Below are positions 25,379 to 34,037 of a stretch of DNA of 64,000 nucleotides, piece after piece. The position numbers and the translations under genes were made by a program. Source of the DNA: Hymenobacter glacieicola (lineage in GTDB: Bacteria > Bacteroidota > Bacteroidia > Cytophagales > Hymenobacteraceae); NCBI RefSeq assembly GCF_014640315.1, contig NZ_BMGS01000008.1, positions 186,001 through 250,000 of the forward strand, read 5' to 3'. Position 1 is the first letter of the stretch; each line of letters opens with the position of its first letter. A model generated the notes under the pieces. It did not search any database. It saw nothing but the letters and a program-made list of their open reading frames with translations, and had not been told where the DNA came from.

Positions 25379-25396
25379 CATTAGGCTAACTTTAAG

Positions 25397-26485
25397 TTAA
25401 AAGCGGCGGTTCACGGCGTTGAGGTCCTCGAAAGCGGCCTTCAAGCGGGTGATAAAGCTTTCCTCGCCCTTGCGCAGCCACACGCGCGGGTCGTAGTACT
25501 TTTTGTTGGGCGAATCCTCACCGGTGGGGTTGCCGATCTGGCTTTGCAGGAAGCCCTCGTTTTTCTGGTAGTAGCCCCGGATACCGTCCCAGAACGCCCA
25601 CTGCAGGTCGGTGTCGATGTTCATCTTGATGGCCCCGTAGCTGATGGCCTCGCGGATTTCCTCCTGCGACGAGCCCGAGCCGCCGTGGAATACGAAGTTG
25701 ATGGGCCGCTCGGCCTCCAGCGCGTACTTCTGCTTCACGAAATCCTGGGAGTTTTTCAGGATAACGGGCTGCAGCTTCACGTTGCCGGGCTTGTACACGC
25801 CGTGCACGTTGCCGAACGCGGCGGCCACCGTGAAGCGCGGGCTTACTTTGCTCAGCTCCTCGTAGGCGTAGGCCACTTCCGAAGGCTGGGTGTAGAGCTT
25901 GCTGGAATCCACGTCGGAGTTGTCCACGCCGTCTTCCTCGCCGCCGGTTACGCCCAGCTCAATTTCCAGCGTCATGCCCATCTTGGCCATGCGCGCCAGG
26001 TACTGCTTGCAGATTTCGATGTTCTCCTCAATGGGCTCCTCCGAGAGGTCCAGCATGTGGGAGGAGTACAGGGGCTGGCCGTACTGGGCGAAGTGCTTTT
26101 CGCCGGCTTCCAGCAGGCCATCAATCCAGGGCAGCAGCTTTTTGGCGGCGTGGTCGGTGTGCAGAATTACAGGTACGCCGTAGGCCTCGGCCATCAGGTG
26201 CACGTGCTGCGCCCCCGAAATGCCCCCGGCAATGCTGGCCTGCTGCTTGTCGTTGGGCAGGCCTTTGCCGGCGAAGAACTGGGCGCCCCCGTTCGAAAAC
26301 TGAATAATCACCGGCGAGTTCAGGTCGCGGGCAGCTTCCAGCACGGCGTTAACCGTGTCGGTGCCCGTCACGTTGACGGCGGGCAGGGCGTAGCCATTGG
26401 CTTTGGCGTGGTCGAAGAGCTGCTGCACTTCGTCGCCGTGCAGCACGCCGGCGCGCAGGCCGGTGAGGGTGGTTTGTTCAGCCAT
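25397..26485 (-). CDS. fbaA: Class II fructose-bisphosphate aldolase
   Basis: The 362-residue protein is of the class IIA type (E. coli FbaA-like). VILHTDHAAKKLLPW carries zinc and catalytic residues (H, D), MTLEIELGVTGGEEDGVDNS the conserved acidic loop, FGNVHGVYKPGNVKL a zinc histidine and FVFHGGSGSSQEEI the second. NIDTDLQWAFWDG binds the phosphate. It cleaves fructose 1,6-bisphosphate in glycolysis and works in reverse in gluconeogenesis. It seems to be a single-gene unit, convergent with lgt. Together with pyk it is the second glycolytic gene in the window. Confidence 0.97.
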   Translation of the reverse strand: MAEQTTLTGLRAGVLHGDEVQQLFDHAKANGYALPAVNVTGTDTVNAVLEAARDLNSPVIIQFSNGGAQFFAGKGLPNDKQQASIAGGISGAQHVHLMAEAYGVPVILHTDHAAKKLLPWIDGLLEAGEKHFAQYGQPLYSSHMLDLSEEPIEENIEICKQYLARMAKMGMTLEIELGVTGGEEDGVDNSDVDSSKLYTQPSEVAYAYEELSKVSPRFTVAAAFGNVHGVYKPGNVKLQPVILKNSQDFVKQKYALEAERPINFVFHGGSGSSQEEIREAISYGAIKMNIDTDLQWAFWDGIRGYYQKNEGFLQSQIGNPTGEDSPNKKYYDPRVWLRKGEESFITRLKAAFEDLNAVNRRF

Positions 26486-26655
26486 TTGCTGGAAATTATT
26501 GACGCTGGTTGGGGAAAGGCCGCGCCGGGTTTCGAAATCTTAGTCCAAACTTAAGGAAAGAATAGGGCCCATCCACGGCCGAACCCGATGCCGGCGAAAA
26601 TTCGCTACCTAAGAAACAAGTACCACACCATTCAGCCGCTTCTCCGTTGTCCTTT

Positions 26656-27540
26656 TTAGAAAGTGTATTTGTACAGAGCGCCCTGCTCGCTGCTGATGTA
26701 CAGCGTACTGTTATCCGTGAAGGTAGCCCCTTCCGTCTGGCCGGCTCCTTTCAGGGAAATCTGCCGGGGCGTAGCTTTCAGGGCCTCGGCCAGGTTACTG
26801 CCTTCCAGCACAAACATTTCCTGCCGGGCCAGCAGCACCAGCCGGCGCCCGTCGGGGCTGAGGGCAGCGTCAGTTACTTCGCCCGGAATAGCGAGCTTGG
26901 TGAGCAGCTGCGCCGTGTAGCTGCCGGGTTGATCGGGCACGGTGTACACTTTGCTGGTCTGGCCCTGGCCCCGGTCTTTGGTGAACAGGTACACTTTGCC
27001 GGCGTGCCAGAGTGTAGCCTCACAGTCGAAGTTCTGGTCCTGCTTGGCCGGCGGGAAGTCTTGCTGATCCGGATACTTAAGCTTGATTTCCTGCACCTGC
27101 TGCACGTTGCGCGGGTTGAGGCGGTACATAACCAGGTCGCGGCGGTTGTTGTTGTTGTTGCCCACGTCGCCGATGTAGAGGTTGCCCTGGGTGTCGCGGG
27201 TAATGCTTTCCCAGTCGTCGCCCTGCACCGGTACTTCCAACTCCGCAACGGTGCGGCCGGTAGCATCAACCTTGTACAGGGTAGGGCGCGCCCCCTCGTC
27301 GCCGTGGGTATAAAAGGTGCCGGCTTGTTCGGCCAACACCAGGCCGGAGCTTTCCGGCACATCGTTCATGGAGCCCAGGCGGGTGAGGTTGGCAATATCG
27401 GCGGCTCCTTTGCCTTTCTTTCCTTTCTTTTTCCCCGATTTCTCCTGCTTGGGCTCACTGACGGATTCCTTGGTTTGGGCTTCAGAACAGCTGCTAAGCA
27501 GCAGGCCAACCAGGGCGGTGGCAAAAGATAAAGTGCGCAT
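26656..27540 (-). CDS. Secreted lipoprotein with a beta-propeller-like fold
   Basis: From the ATG at 27540 (MRTLSFATALVGLLLSSCSE) the protein is 294 residues with a lipobox LLSSC (C18). A Lys/Gly-rich basic linker follows (KSGKKKGKKGKGAADI). The rest has repeated beta motifs such as SSGLVLAEQAGTFYTHGDEG, GDDWESITRDTQGNLYIGDV and DAALSPDGRRLVLLARQEMF, as in NHL- or SdiA-regulated-type propellers. DVGNNNNNRRD may bind calcium, which is a guess. It is probably a periplasmic or outer-membrane sensor or binding protein of unknown ligand. The upstream frame to 27594 is not used because the lipoprotein signal starts at 27540. Confidence 0.75.
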   Translation of the reverse strand: MRTLSFATALVGLLLSSCSEAQTKESVSEPKQEKSGKKKGKKGKGAADIANLTRLGSMNDVPESSGLVLAEQAGTFYTHGDEGARPTLYKVDATGRTVAELEVPVQGDDWESITRDTQGNLYIGDVGNNNNNRRDLVMYRLNPRNVQQVQEIKLKYPDQQDFPPAKQDQNFDCEATLWHAGKVYLFTKDRGQGQTSKVYTVPDQPGSYTAQLLTKLAIPGEVTDAALSPDGRRLVLLARQEMFVLEGSNLAEALKATPRQISLKGAGQTEGATFTDNSTLYISSEQGALYKYTF

Positions 27541-27637
27541 ATGGGCAGTAACTAGCTGAAAAAAAGCTGCCGTAGCCAAGGGCCACCGCAGCAATACCTG
27601 GGCTTATACGGAAGGAAAATGGTGAAGTGATGAAATT

Positions 27638-27855
27638 GTGAAGTGGTGAGTGAATGAGTGAATGAGGTAGGCAATAAGAAACGCTCGTCATCCTGAGGCA
27701 GTAGCCGAAGGATCAACTCACGTCAGAACGACGCACAGCCGAACGACCATTGTACTAATGACTCGTTCTAGCGTGAGAAGGCCTTTACCTACTGCCTCGG
27801 GATAACGAGCGTTTCCTATTTCCTACCTCACTCATTCACTCATTCACCACTTCAC
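27638..27855. repeat. Composite nested palindrome (simple-word outer arms, GTCAT-type inner element, copy 3)
   Basis: The outer arms are 34 bases each (27638-27671 and 27822-27855), both made of GTGA/GAATGA words and differing mainly by a four-base phase shift. Inside, CGCTCGTCATCCTGAGGCAG (from 27682) pairs with 27789-27811 with two mismatches over 23 bases. A third inner stem joins CCTTCTCACGCTAGAACG-like sequences. The whole lies between yidD and the propeller lipoprotein, both on the minus strand, and ends three bases from the yidD stop. Confidence 0.9.
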
Positions 27856-27857
27856 TG

Positions 27858-28079
27858 TTACGGTACGGGGTCGTGGCCGTGGCCGCCCCAGGGGTGGCAG
27901 CGGCTGATGCGGCGCAGGGCCAGCCGGCCACCGCGCCAGGGGCCGTACTTGGTCACGGCCTCTACGGCGTAGGCTGAGCAGGTAGGCGTGTAGCGGCAGC
28001 TGGCCGGGGTGAGCGGCGAAATCAGGTGACGGTACACCCAGAGCAAACCCAGCAGCAACTGGCGAAACAGGTAGAACAT
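27858..28079 (-). CDS. yidD: Membrane protein insertion efficiency factor
   Basis: With the ATG at 28079 the protein is 73 residues ([20 protein letters not shown]). [20 protein letters not shown], followed by [20 protein letters not shown], is the YidD signature, with its three conserved cysteines. The N-terminal amphipathic helix attaches to the inner membrane, where the protein helps YidC insertion. A TTG at 28088 in the same frame is the alternative start. The gene is not next to yidC, rnpA or rpmH here. Its stop lies three bases from the arm of the composite palindrome. Confidence 0.93.
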   Translation of the reverse strand: MFYLFRQLLLGLLWVYRHLISPLTPASCRYTPTCSAYAVEAVTKYGPWRGGRLALRRISRCHPWGGHGHDPVP

Positions 28080-28214
28080 AGTCAGCAAAGAACCATAAAA
28101 ACCGCTGGAATGGTTGCGCCTGAGCCGGGTGGGGCGGCGGGGCCCTGCGTGGTATTGTGTAAATTCGCCGACCGATTCCGTTGGTCAGTTTCCTACCCCT
28201 AATCCACCTTCCTT

Positions 28215-30506
28215 ATGCGTACCACTCACTGGGCCAAGGCCCTGCTGCTGACGCTGCTGCTGCCCCTGGCGGCCCGCGCCGACGAAGGCATGTGGCTGCC
28301 CCTCTTCGTGAAGCGCCTCAACCAGGCCGACATGCAGAAGAAAGGCCTCAAGCTCACGGCCGAAGAAATCTACGACGTCAATAACGCTTCCCTGAAAGAT
28401 GCCGTGGTGCAGCTCGGCGGCTTTTGCACCGGCGAGTTCGTAAGCAGCCAGGGGTTGCTCTTGACCAACCACCACTGCGGCTACGACGCCATTCAGAGCC
28501 ACAGCACGCCCCAGAACAACATTCTGCAAAACGGCTTCTTCGCCGCTACCCGCCAGGAGGAAAAGCAGAATCCGGGCCTGTTCGTGGATATTCTGGTGCG
28601 CATGGAAGACGTGACCGGCAAGGTGCTGGAAGGCATTACGTCCGCCACACCTGAGCAGGAGCGCACGGCCACCGTGCAAAAGCGCCAGCGCGAATTGGCC
28701 GACAACGCCAAGGAAAACGGTAAGTACGTGGCCTACGTGCGCGACATGTTCGGGGGCAACGAGTACTACCTCTTTATCTACCAGCGCTTCGGCGACGTGC
28801 GCCTGGTAGGGGCCCCGCCGGAAGCCGTGGGTAAGTTTGGCGGCGACACCGACAACTGGATGTGGCCCCGCCACACCGGCGACTTTAGCATGTTCCGGGT
28901 GTACGCCGATAAAAACAACCAGCCCACTGCTACCCCCCAGCCCGGCAACGTACCTTATGTGCCCAAAAAGCACCTGCCCGTGAGTTTGCAGGGCGTTAGT
29001 GAGGGCGACTTTGCCATGGTATTCGGCTTTCCCGGCCGCACCCAGCGCTTCCTGCCCGCCGCCGGCCTCCAGCTCACCCTCGACCAAACCAACCCGGCCC
29101 GCATCAAGCTGCGCGACACCCGCCTGAAGCTCTGGAAAGAGGACATGGATCAGGACGCCGCCCTACGCCTAAAGTACGCCTCCAAGTACGCCGGCATTGC
29201 TAACTACTGGAAGTACTACATCGGCCAGAATGAAGGCATGAAGCGGCTGAAAACCGTGGACGCCAAGAAAGCCGAGGAAAATGCCCTGCTGCAGTGGATT
29301 GCCCAGGACCCCGCCCGCGCCCAGCAGTACGGCGACGCGCTTAACGTCATCAACCAGTCGTACGCCGGCATCCGGGAATTCAACCTGAGCACCCAGTACG
29401 TGAACGAAGCCGCTTTCGGCACCGAAATCATTCCGTTGGCCGCCCGCCTGATGCCGCTGGCCACCGCCCTGAAAGCCGGTGACAAAGCCTCCATTGAGAA
29501 AGCCGTTGCCGATCTGAAAGGTCCTCTGGCCGAGCATTTTAAAGACTACAGCGCCCCCACCGATAAAAAGGTATTCGCGGCCCTGATGGCGCTTTATATG
29601 CAGGACGTGCCCCAAAACCAGCAGCCCGACGTGTTCCAGACCGTGCAGAAGCAGTACGGCGGCTCCATGCCGAAGTACGCCGATTACGTGTTCAGCAACT
29701 CCTTCCTGGCTTCGGAAGCCAAACTGAACGCCTTCCTGGCCGCGCCCACACTGGCCAAGCTGGAAGCTGACCCCGGCTACAAAACCTACCAGTCGGTGTA
29801 CCAGAACTACGTGCAGAACATTGTGCCCAAGCTGCAGGGCCTGCAGGCGGGTCTGGGCCGCGCCAACCGCCTGTACGTGGCCGCCCTGCGCGAGAAGAAC
29901 TCCCAGAAGGTGTACTCGCCCGATGCTAACTCTACCATTCGCCTGAGCTACGGCACGGTGCGCCCGTACCGCGGCCGCGACGCGGTAGCCTACGACTACA
30001 AAACCACGGCCCAGGGCATTCTGGAAAAAGAAGACCCCACCAACCCCGAGTTTGTGGTGCCTCAGAAAGAGCTGAACTTGCTTAAACTGAAGGACTACGG
30101 CCGCTTCGCCGATAAGCAGGGCAACCTGCCCGTGGCCTTCATCACCGACAACGACATTACCGGCGGTAACTCCGGCTCGCCCGTCATTAATGGCCGCGGC
30201 GAGCTAATTGGCCTAGCCTTCGACGGCAACTGGGAAGCCATGACCGGCGACTTGGCCTACGACCCCGAGCTGAAGCGCTGCATCAACGCTGACATTCGTT
30301 ACGTGCTCTGGTGCGTGGAGAAGCTGGGTGGTGCCAAGCACCTCGTCGATGAAATGACCATCGTCAATAACGGCCCGAACCCCGGCGTGGGTCCGGCCGC
30401 CGCGGCTTCCACCGCCGATATGAGCGATGTGGAAAAGATGAAGGTGAAAACCGAGCAAGGCGGCAAAGTCAAAATCAAGAAAAAGAAAGACGCCGCCATG
30501 CTGTAA
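28215..30506 (+). CDS. S46 family dipeptidyl peptidase (DPP7-like)
   Basis: The 763-residue protein has a signal peptide (ALLLTLLLPLAARA) and the S46 catalytic set: His in LLLTNHHCGYDAIQ, Asp in KFGGDTDNWMWPRHTGDFSM and Ser in DITGGNSGSPVING. The exopeptidase binds the free N-terminus of peptides through the Asn-Trp after the Asp. The residue that sets P1 specificity appears to be Gly (LAFDGNWEA), as in DPP7, which prefers hydrophobic P1, rather than Arg as in DPP11. That assignment rests on counting from the serine and is an inference. The tail is Lys-rich (GGKVKIKKKKDAAML). It acts in the periplasm, feeding dipeptides to the cell. Confidence 0.93.
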   Translation: MRTTHWAKALLLTLLLPLAARADEGMWLPLFVKRLNQADMQKKGLKLTAEEIYDVNNASLKDAVVQLGGFCTGEFVSSQGLLLTNHHCGYDAIQSHSTPQNNILQNGFFAATRQEEKQNPGLFVDILVRMEDVTGKVLEGITSATPEQERTATVQKRQRELADNAKENGKYVAYVRDMFGGNEYYLFIYQRFGDVRLVGAPPEAVGKFGGDTDNWMWPRHTGDFSMFRVYADKNNQPTATPQPGNVPYVPKKHLPVSLQGVSEGDFAMVFGFPGRTQRFLPAAGLQLTLDQTNPARIKLRDTRLKLWKEDMDQDAALRLKYASKYAGIANYWKYYIGQNEGMKRLKTVDAKKAEENALLQWIAQDPARAQQYGDALNVINQSYAGIREFNLSTQYVNEAAFGTEIIPLAARLMPLATALKAGDKASIEKAVADLKGPLAEHFKDYSAPTDKKVFAALMALYMQDVPQNQQPDVFQTVQKQYGGSMPKYADYVFSNSFLASEAKLNAFLAAPTLAKLEADPGYKTYQSVYQNYVQNIVPKLQGLQAGLGRANRLYVAALREKNSQKVYSPDANSTIRLSYGTVRPYRGRDAVAYDYKTTAQGILEKEDPTNPEFVVPQKELNLLKLKDYGRFADKQGNLPVAFITDNDITGGNSGSPVINGRGELIGLAFDGNWEAMTGDLAYDPELKRCINADIRYVLWCVEKLGGAKHLVDEMTIVNNGPNPGVGPAAAASTADMSDVEKMKVKTEQGGKVKIKKKKDAAML

Positions 30507-30526
30507 AGCATGCAGCTTACCTAGTA

Positions 30527-30560
30527 AAAAGCCCCGGTACCGTATGGTGCCGGGGCTTTT
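30527..30560 (+). terminator. Terminator after the S46 peptidase gene
   Basis: AAAAGCCCCGGTAC pairs with GTGCCGGGGCTTTT around a six-base loop. Confidence 0.85.
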
Positions 30561-30581
30561 CTGTGGGCAAACTGCCGGAAA

Positions 30582-30614
30582 TTTGGCTCGTTGCAAGAGC
30601 TACCTTACCTTTCG
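30582..30614 (+). promoter_or_regulatory. Promoter of the PorV-like/HHH barrel pair
   Basis: TTTG (30582-30585), 20 bases, then TACCTTTCG (30606-30614). It lies 27 bases before the first start codon. Confidence 0.7.
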
Positions 30615-30641
30615 ATAGTATACACGTGATATATCCTGCGT

Positions 30642-31538
30642 ATGGTGAAAATATACTTTTGGGTAGCCGTTTTATTGGGTAGTAAAGGCGTGTGCGCCCA
30701 GGGCAACGGACCGGGCCTGTGGGGCGCCCGCAGTGCCGGCCTCGGGCAGATTGGGAGCGTGCTGGAAGACGACGGGTGGGCTGGCGCTAACAACGCCGCC
30801 GCCCTGGGTAGTCTGCGGCAGCCCACGGTTGGTTTCGGGGCCGAAAACCGCTACCTGCTGCCGGCCCTGAATACTGTATCGGTGGTGGCGGCCGTGCCGC
30901 TGGGCAACCGGGCGCCGGCCACCGCCGTGGCGAACGTGCCAGCTGCGGTAGCCGCCCCGGATGCGCCGCGTTACGGGGTGGTGGGCATCACGGCGCAGCG
31001 GTTTGGGGGTAGACTTTACGCGGAGCAGCGGCTCGGATTGGGCTACGGCTACCGGCTGGGCACGGTGCGGCTGGGGGCGCGGGTAGAAGTGCTGCAAACC
31101 AGCCTGGAAGGCTTGAGCAGCCGGCGGGTGGTTGCGGCCTCGTTGGGTGGGCAAGCCGATATTATTCCGCGCAAGCTCACCTTCGGCGCTACCCTCTACA
31201 ACCTCAACCAGGCCCGCTTGGCTGCCTACCAGGATGAGCGGGTGCCCACCGTGCTGCGGGCCGGGCTGGCGTGGCGGGCCTCCGAGAAAGTGCTGCTGCT
31301 GGCCGAAACCGAGAAGGACGTGGAGCAGGACGCTGATTTTAAGGCGGGCCTGGAGTACCAGCCCCTATCTGTGCTGGCGTTGCGGGCCGGGCTGTCCTCC
31401 CTGACCAGCCAGCTCACGGGCGGGGTTGGGTTTCGGGCCGGACAGTTTCAGCTGGACTATGCCGCCGCTTGGCACGAGGCGCTGGGGCTAAGCCAGCAGC
31501 TGAGCGTAGCCTGGCGCCGGGAAGCCAAGCAGCCATGA
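30642..31538 (+). CDS. PorV/PorQ-like outer-membrane barrel protein
   Basis: The 298-residue protein has a signal peptide ending GVCAQ and the opening GLWGARSAGLGQIGSVLEDD plus GWAGANNAAAL, typical of PorV/FadL-like proteins of Bacteroidota. Alternating hydrophobic strands (VTLRAGLAWRASEKVLLLAE style) run to an aromatic-rich end. Some relatives belong to the T9SS shuttle machinery; others have no known role. Its stop overlaps the start of the HHH barrel gene (ATGA), and a good promoter precedes it, so the two are one operon. I infer an outer-membrane complex of the two. Confidence 0.72.
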   Translation: MVKIYFWVAVLLGSKGVCAQGNGPGLWGARSAGLGQIGSVLEDDGWAGANNAAALGSLRQPTVGFGAENRYLLPALNTVSVVAAVPLGNRAPATAVANVPAAVAAPDAPRYGVVGITAQRFGGRLYAEQRLGLGYGYRLGTVRLGARVEVLQTSLEGLSSRRVVAASLGGQADIIPRKLTFGATLYNLNQARLAAYQDERVPTVLRAGLAWRASEKVLLLAETEKDVEQDADFKAGLEYQPLSVLALRAGLSSLTSQLTGGVGFRAGQFQLDYAAAWHEALGLSQQLSVAWRREAKQP

Positions 31539-33643
31539 GCTGGAAGTATCTGTTGGGGGTAGTGGTTGGGCTGGTGGCGGCCGTGTCGGCCCGGGCCCAG
31601 GAGTACCCGCGCCCCGCCGTGCCCGACCTCGACCGGCTAACCCAGGAACTGTTTGCCGAAATTCAGAGCGACCAGGTGCCCTACGAGGACCTCTACGAAA
31701 CGCTGCTGCAGTACTACCAAACCCCGCTCAACCTCAACACCGCCTCCCGCGAGGAGCTGCGGGGCCTGCTCTTGCTTTCGGAAACCCAGATAACCAGCCT
31801 GCTGGAGCACCGGCGGCGCAACGGACCACTGCTGAGTTTGTATGAGCTGCAAAGCGTTGAGGGCTTCGACCTACGCACAATTTACCGCGCCGCGCCGTTC
31901 GTGGCGGCGGCTACCGCCAACCCCAACGCCGGCCGCGGAAACCTCTGGCAGCGCATAGCCCACGAGGAAAACAACGCCCTGTTTCTGCGCTACGAGCGGG
32001 TACTGCAAGCCAGGCCCGGGTACGCCCCGCCCGATACTACCCGCACCGGCGCGCCGGCCACGCGCTACCTGGGCTCCCCCGATAAGCTGCTGGTGCGCTA
32101 CCGGGTCAGCCACGGCAAGGACTTTAGCCTGGGCTTTACGGCCGAAAAGGATGCCGGCGAGCAGTTCCGGTGGGACCCGGCTACCCGCCGCTACGGCGCC
32201 GACTTTTACTCGGCCCACCTGGTAGTGCAGGAGCGGGGCCGGCTGAAAACCCTGGCCTTGGGCGACTACCAGCTGCAGTTCGGGCAGGGCCTGCTGCTGT
32301 CCTCGGGGCTGGCGGTGGGGAAGGGGGCCGAAACCATTACCACCCTGCGCCGCAGCTCCGTGGGCGTGCGGCCCTACTCCTCGGTGCTGGAAAACACGTT
32401 TTTTCGCGGGGCCGCCGCTGCCCTCGCCCTAACTTCCACGCTGCGGGCCACGGCGTTTGGCTCGCGCAAACGCATTGATGCCTCCGTGCAGCAAGCCCCG
32501 GATTCGCTGGCCGATTTCAGCGAGTTTTCCTCGGGCCTGCTCCTGACGGGCTTCCACCGCACGCCCACGGAGCTGGCCAACCGCCAGGCCCTGGGCGAAA
32601 CCGTGCTGGGCGGCAACCTCAGCTACCACAGCGCCGGCGACGACTTGCAAGCGGGCCTTACCGCCGTGCATACCCAGTTCGACAAACCCCTGCAGCGGCG
32701 CGACGAGCCTTACAACGCCTTTGAGCTGCGGGGCCGGCGCAACCTGGCCCTGGGGGCGCACTACAGCTACGTATGGCACAACGTATTGCTGTTCGGTGAA
32801 ACGGCGCGCAGCAGCAGTGGGGGCCTGGGCACCGTGAACGGCGTGCTGGCCAGCCTGGCGCCGACTGTAGACGCCGCCCTGCTGTACCGCCGCTACGACC
32901 GGAATTTCCATACGCTCTACGGCAATGCCCTCAGTGAAAACTCGCGCAACATCAACGAGAATGGGGTGTACCTGGGGCTGAAAGTGCGGCCAGTGGCGCG
33001 CTGGGAGGTGTCGGCCTACTACGACCGGTTCCGGTTTCCGTGGCTGCGCTACCAGGTGGGCGCCCCCAGCGCCGGCCACGACTGGCTGGTGCGCGTCACG
33101 TTCAGTCCCACCAAAACCAGCCTGCTCTACGCCCAACTGCGCCAGCGCACCAAAGCCTACAACGCCGACACGTTGCGCCCGGCGCCCCTGCCCGTACCCA
33201 CCCGCCGGCAAAGCCTGTTGGTATTTTATGATGCCAGCCCTACACCCGCCCTCAGCCTGCGCACCCGCGTGCAGGGCACCAGCTACGAGGAGGAAGGCCG
33301 CCCAATCCGCCGCGGTTACGTGCTGGCCCAGGATGTAACCGTGCAGCCCCTGCGCCGCCTGCGCTTTTCGGCCCGCTACGCCCTCTTCGATACCGACGAT
33401 TACGACACGCGCCAGTACGTTTTCGAGCAGGACGTGCTGTACGCCTTTTCCGTGCCGGCCTTGTCGGGCCAGGGCACCCGCGCCTACCTACTCACCCAGT
33501 ACGACTTCAACCGCCACCTTACCCTGTGGCTGCGCTTCGCCACCACTAACTACCGCCACCAGCGCACCATCGGCTCCGGCCTCGAAGAAATTCAGGGGAC
33601 TACCCGCTCCGAGGTAAAAGCCCAGCTGCGCTACCGATTTTGA
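31535..33643 (+). CDS. Exported helix-hairpin-helix domain protein with outer-membrane barrel
   Basis: From the ATG at 31535 (MSWKYLLGVVVGLVAAVSAR) the protein is 702 residues with a signal peptide ending ARAQ. Residues about 64-118 hold a ComEA-like HHH domain (PLNLNTASREELRGLLLLSE, then YELQSVEGF). The rest, from about 125, is rich in Tyr, Arg and alternating hydrophobic strands (GKDFSLGFTAEKDAGEQFRW, LALGDYQLQFGQGLLLSSGL), ending in LRYRF with a terminal Phe, as in outer-membrane barrels. The frame to 31469 is rejected because it lies in the preceding gene. HHH domains of this type often bind DNA. A role in DNA or protein uptake is only a guess. Confidence 0.82.
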   Translation: MSWKYLLGVVVGLVAAVSARAQEYPRPAVPDLDRLTQELFAEIQSDQVPYEDLYETLLQYYQTPLNLNTASREELRGLLLLSETQITSLLEHRRRNGPLLSLYELQSVEGFDLRTIYRAAPFVAAATANPNAGRGNLWQRIAHEENNALFLRYERVLQARPGYAPPDTTRTGAPATRYLGSPDKLLVRYRVSHGKDFSLGFTAEKDAGEQFRWDPATRRYGADFYSAHLVVQERGRLKTLALGDYQLQFGQGLLLSSGLAVGKGAETITTLRRSSVGVRPYSSVLENTFFRGAAAALALTSTLRATAFGSRKRIDASVQQAPDSLADFSEFSSGLLLTGFHRTPTELANRQALGETVLGGNLSYHSAGDDLQAGLTAVHTQFDKPLQRRDEPYNAFELRGRRNLALGAHYSYVWHNVLLFGETARSSSGGLGTVNGVLASLAPTVDAALLYRRYDRNFHTLYGNALSENSRNINENGVYLGLKVRPVARWEVSAYYDRFRFPWLRYQVGAPSAGHDWLVRVTFSPTKTSLLYAQLRQRTKAYNADTLRPAPLPVPTRRQSLLVFYDASPTPALSLRTRVQGTSYEEEGRPIRRGYVLAQDVTVQPLRRLRFSARYALFDTDDYDTRQYVFEQDVLYAFSVPALSGQGTRAYLLTQYDFNRHLTLWLRFATTNYRHQRTIGSGLEEIQGTTRSEVKAQLRYRF

Positions 33644-33707
33644 TACGGACGGGCTTAGCTGACCAGCCTAAGTTGGGTAGAAAGTAAGTTCCTTCGATTC
33701 AACAAGG

Positions 33708-33923
33708 CCATCGTGCAGAGTGGTGGAGTGGCCGAAGCAGGACAGCTTCACGGCTGCTTCAACTCAATAAGACCGTCATGCGGAGGCGCAGCCGAAGCAT
33801 CTCGCGGGCTGATGTTGTAATCAATCATAACCCAACGATTCGAGCGAGATGCTTCGGCTGCGCCTCTGCATGACAAGACCACTATGACGCACGCGAGATA
33901 CTTCGGCTGTGCCTCTGTATGAC
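33708..33923. repeat. Cluster of GTCAT-type palindromes, copy 4 plus half copies
   Basis: The best-preserved copy has 31-base arms starting GTCATGCGGAGGCGCAGCCG (33775-33805, reverse complement at 33844-33874) with one mismatch, and a 38-base loop. A third arm (GCGAGATACTTCGGCTGTGC, from 33893) repeats the right arm with three changes and ends ATGAC. A worn version with GCCGAAGCAG and CTGCTTC lies at 33708-33765. Confidence 0.93.
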
Positions 33924-33977
33924 GGGATTTTGGTTTACTGTTCATACAACCTGGCTGACAAAGGCCAGGCCCAAAAA

Positions 33978-34015
33978 CCACAAGGCGGCTCTCAGTTCTG
34001 AGAGCCGCCTTGTGG
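33978..34015 (-). terminator. Terminator of the T9SS metalloprotease gene
   Basis: CCACAAGGCGGCTCTCAG (33978-33995) pairs perfectly with 33998-34015. On the minus strand a TTTTTGGG tail follows. Confidence 0.92.
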
Positions 34016-34037
34016 CACTACCGTTTTTAGGCATGAT

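Larger units (their letters stand above)
33644..34037. other. Non-coding gap of 394 bases
   Basis: The gap lies between the barrel gene (plus) and the metalloprotease gene (minus). It holds a degenerate element (about 33708-33765), a near-perfect GTCAT-type palindrome (33775-33874), an extra half copy (33893-33923) and a perfect terminator (33978-34015). I see no credible gene in it. Confidence 0.8.

Noticed and set aside
33708..33923. CRISPR array
   Set aside because: The repeated units are inverted, few and unevenly spaced, and no cas genes are present.
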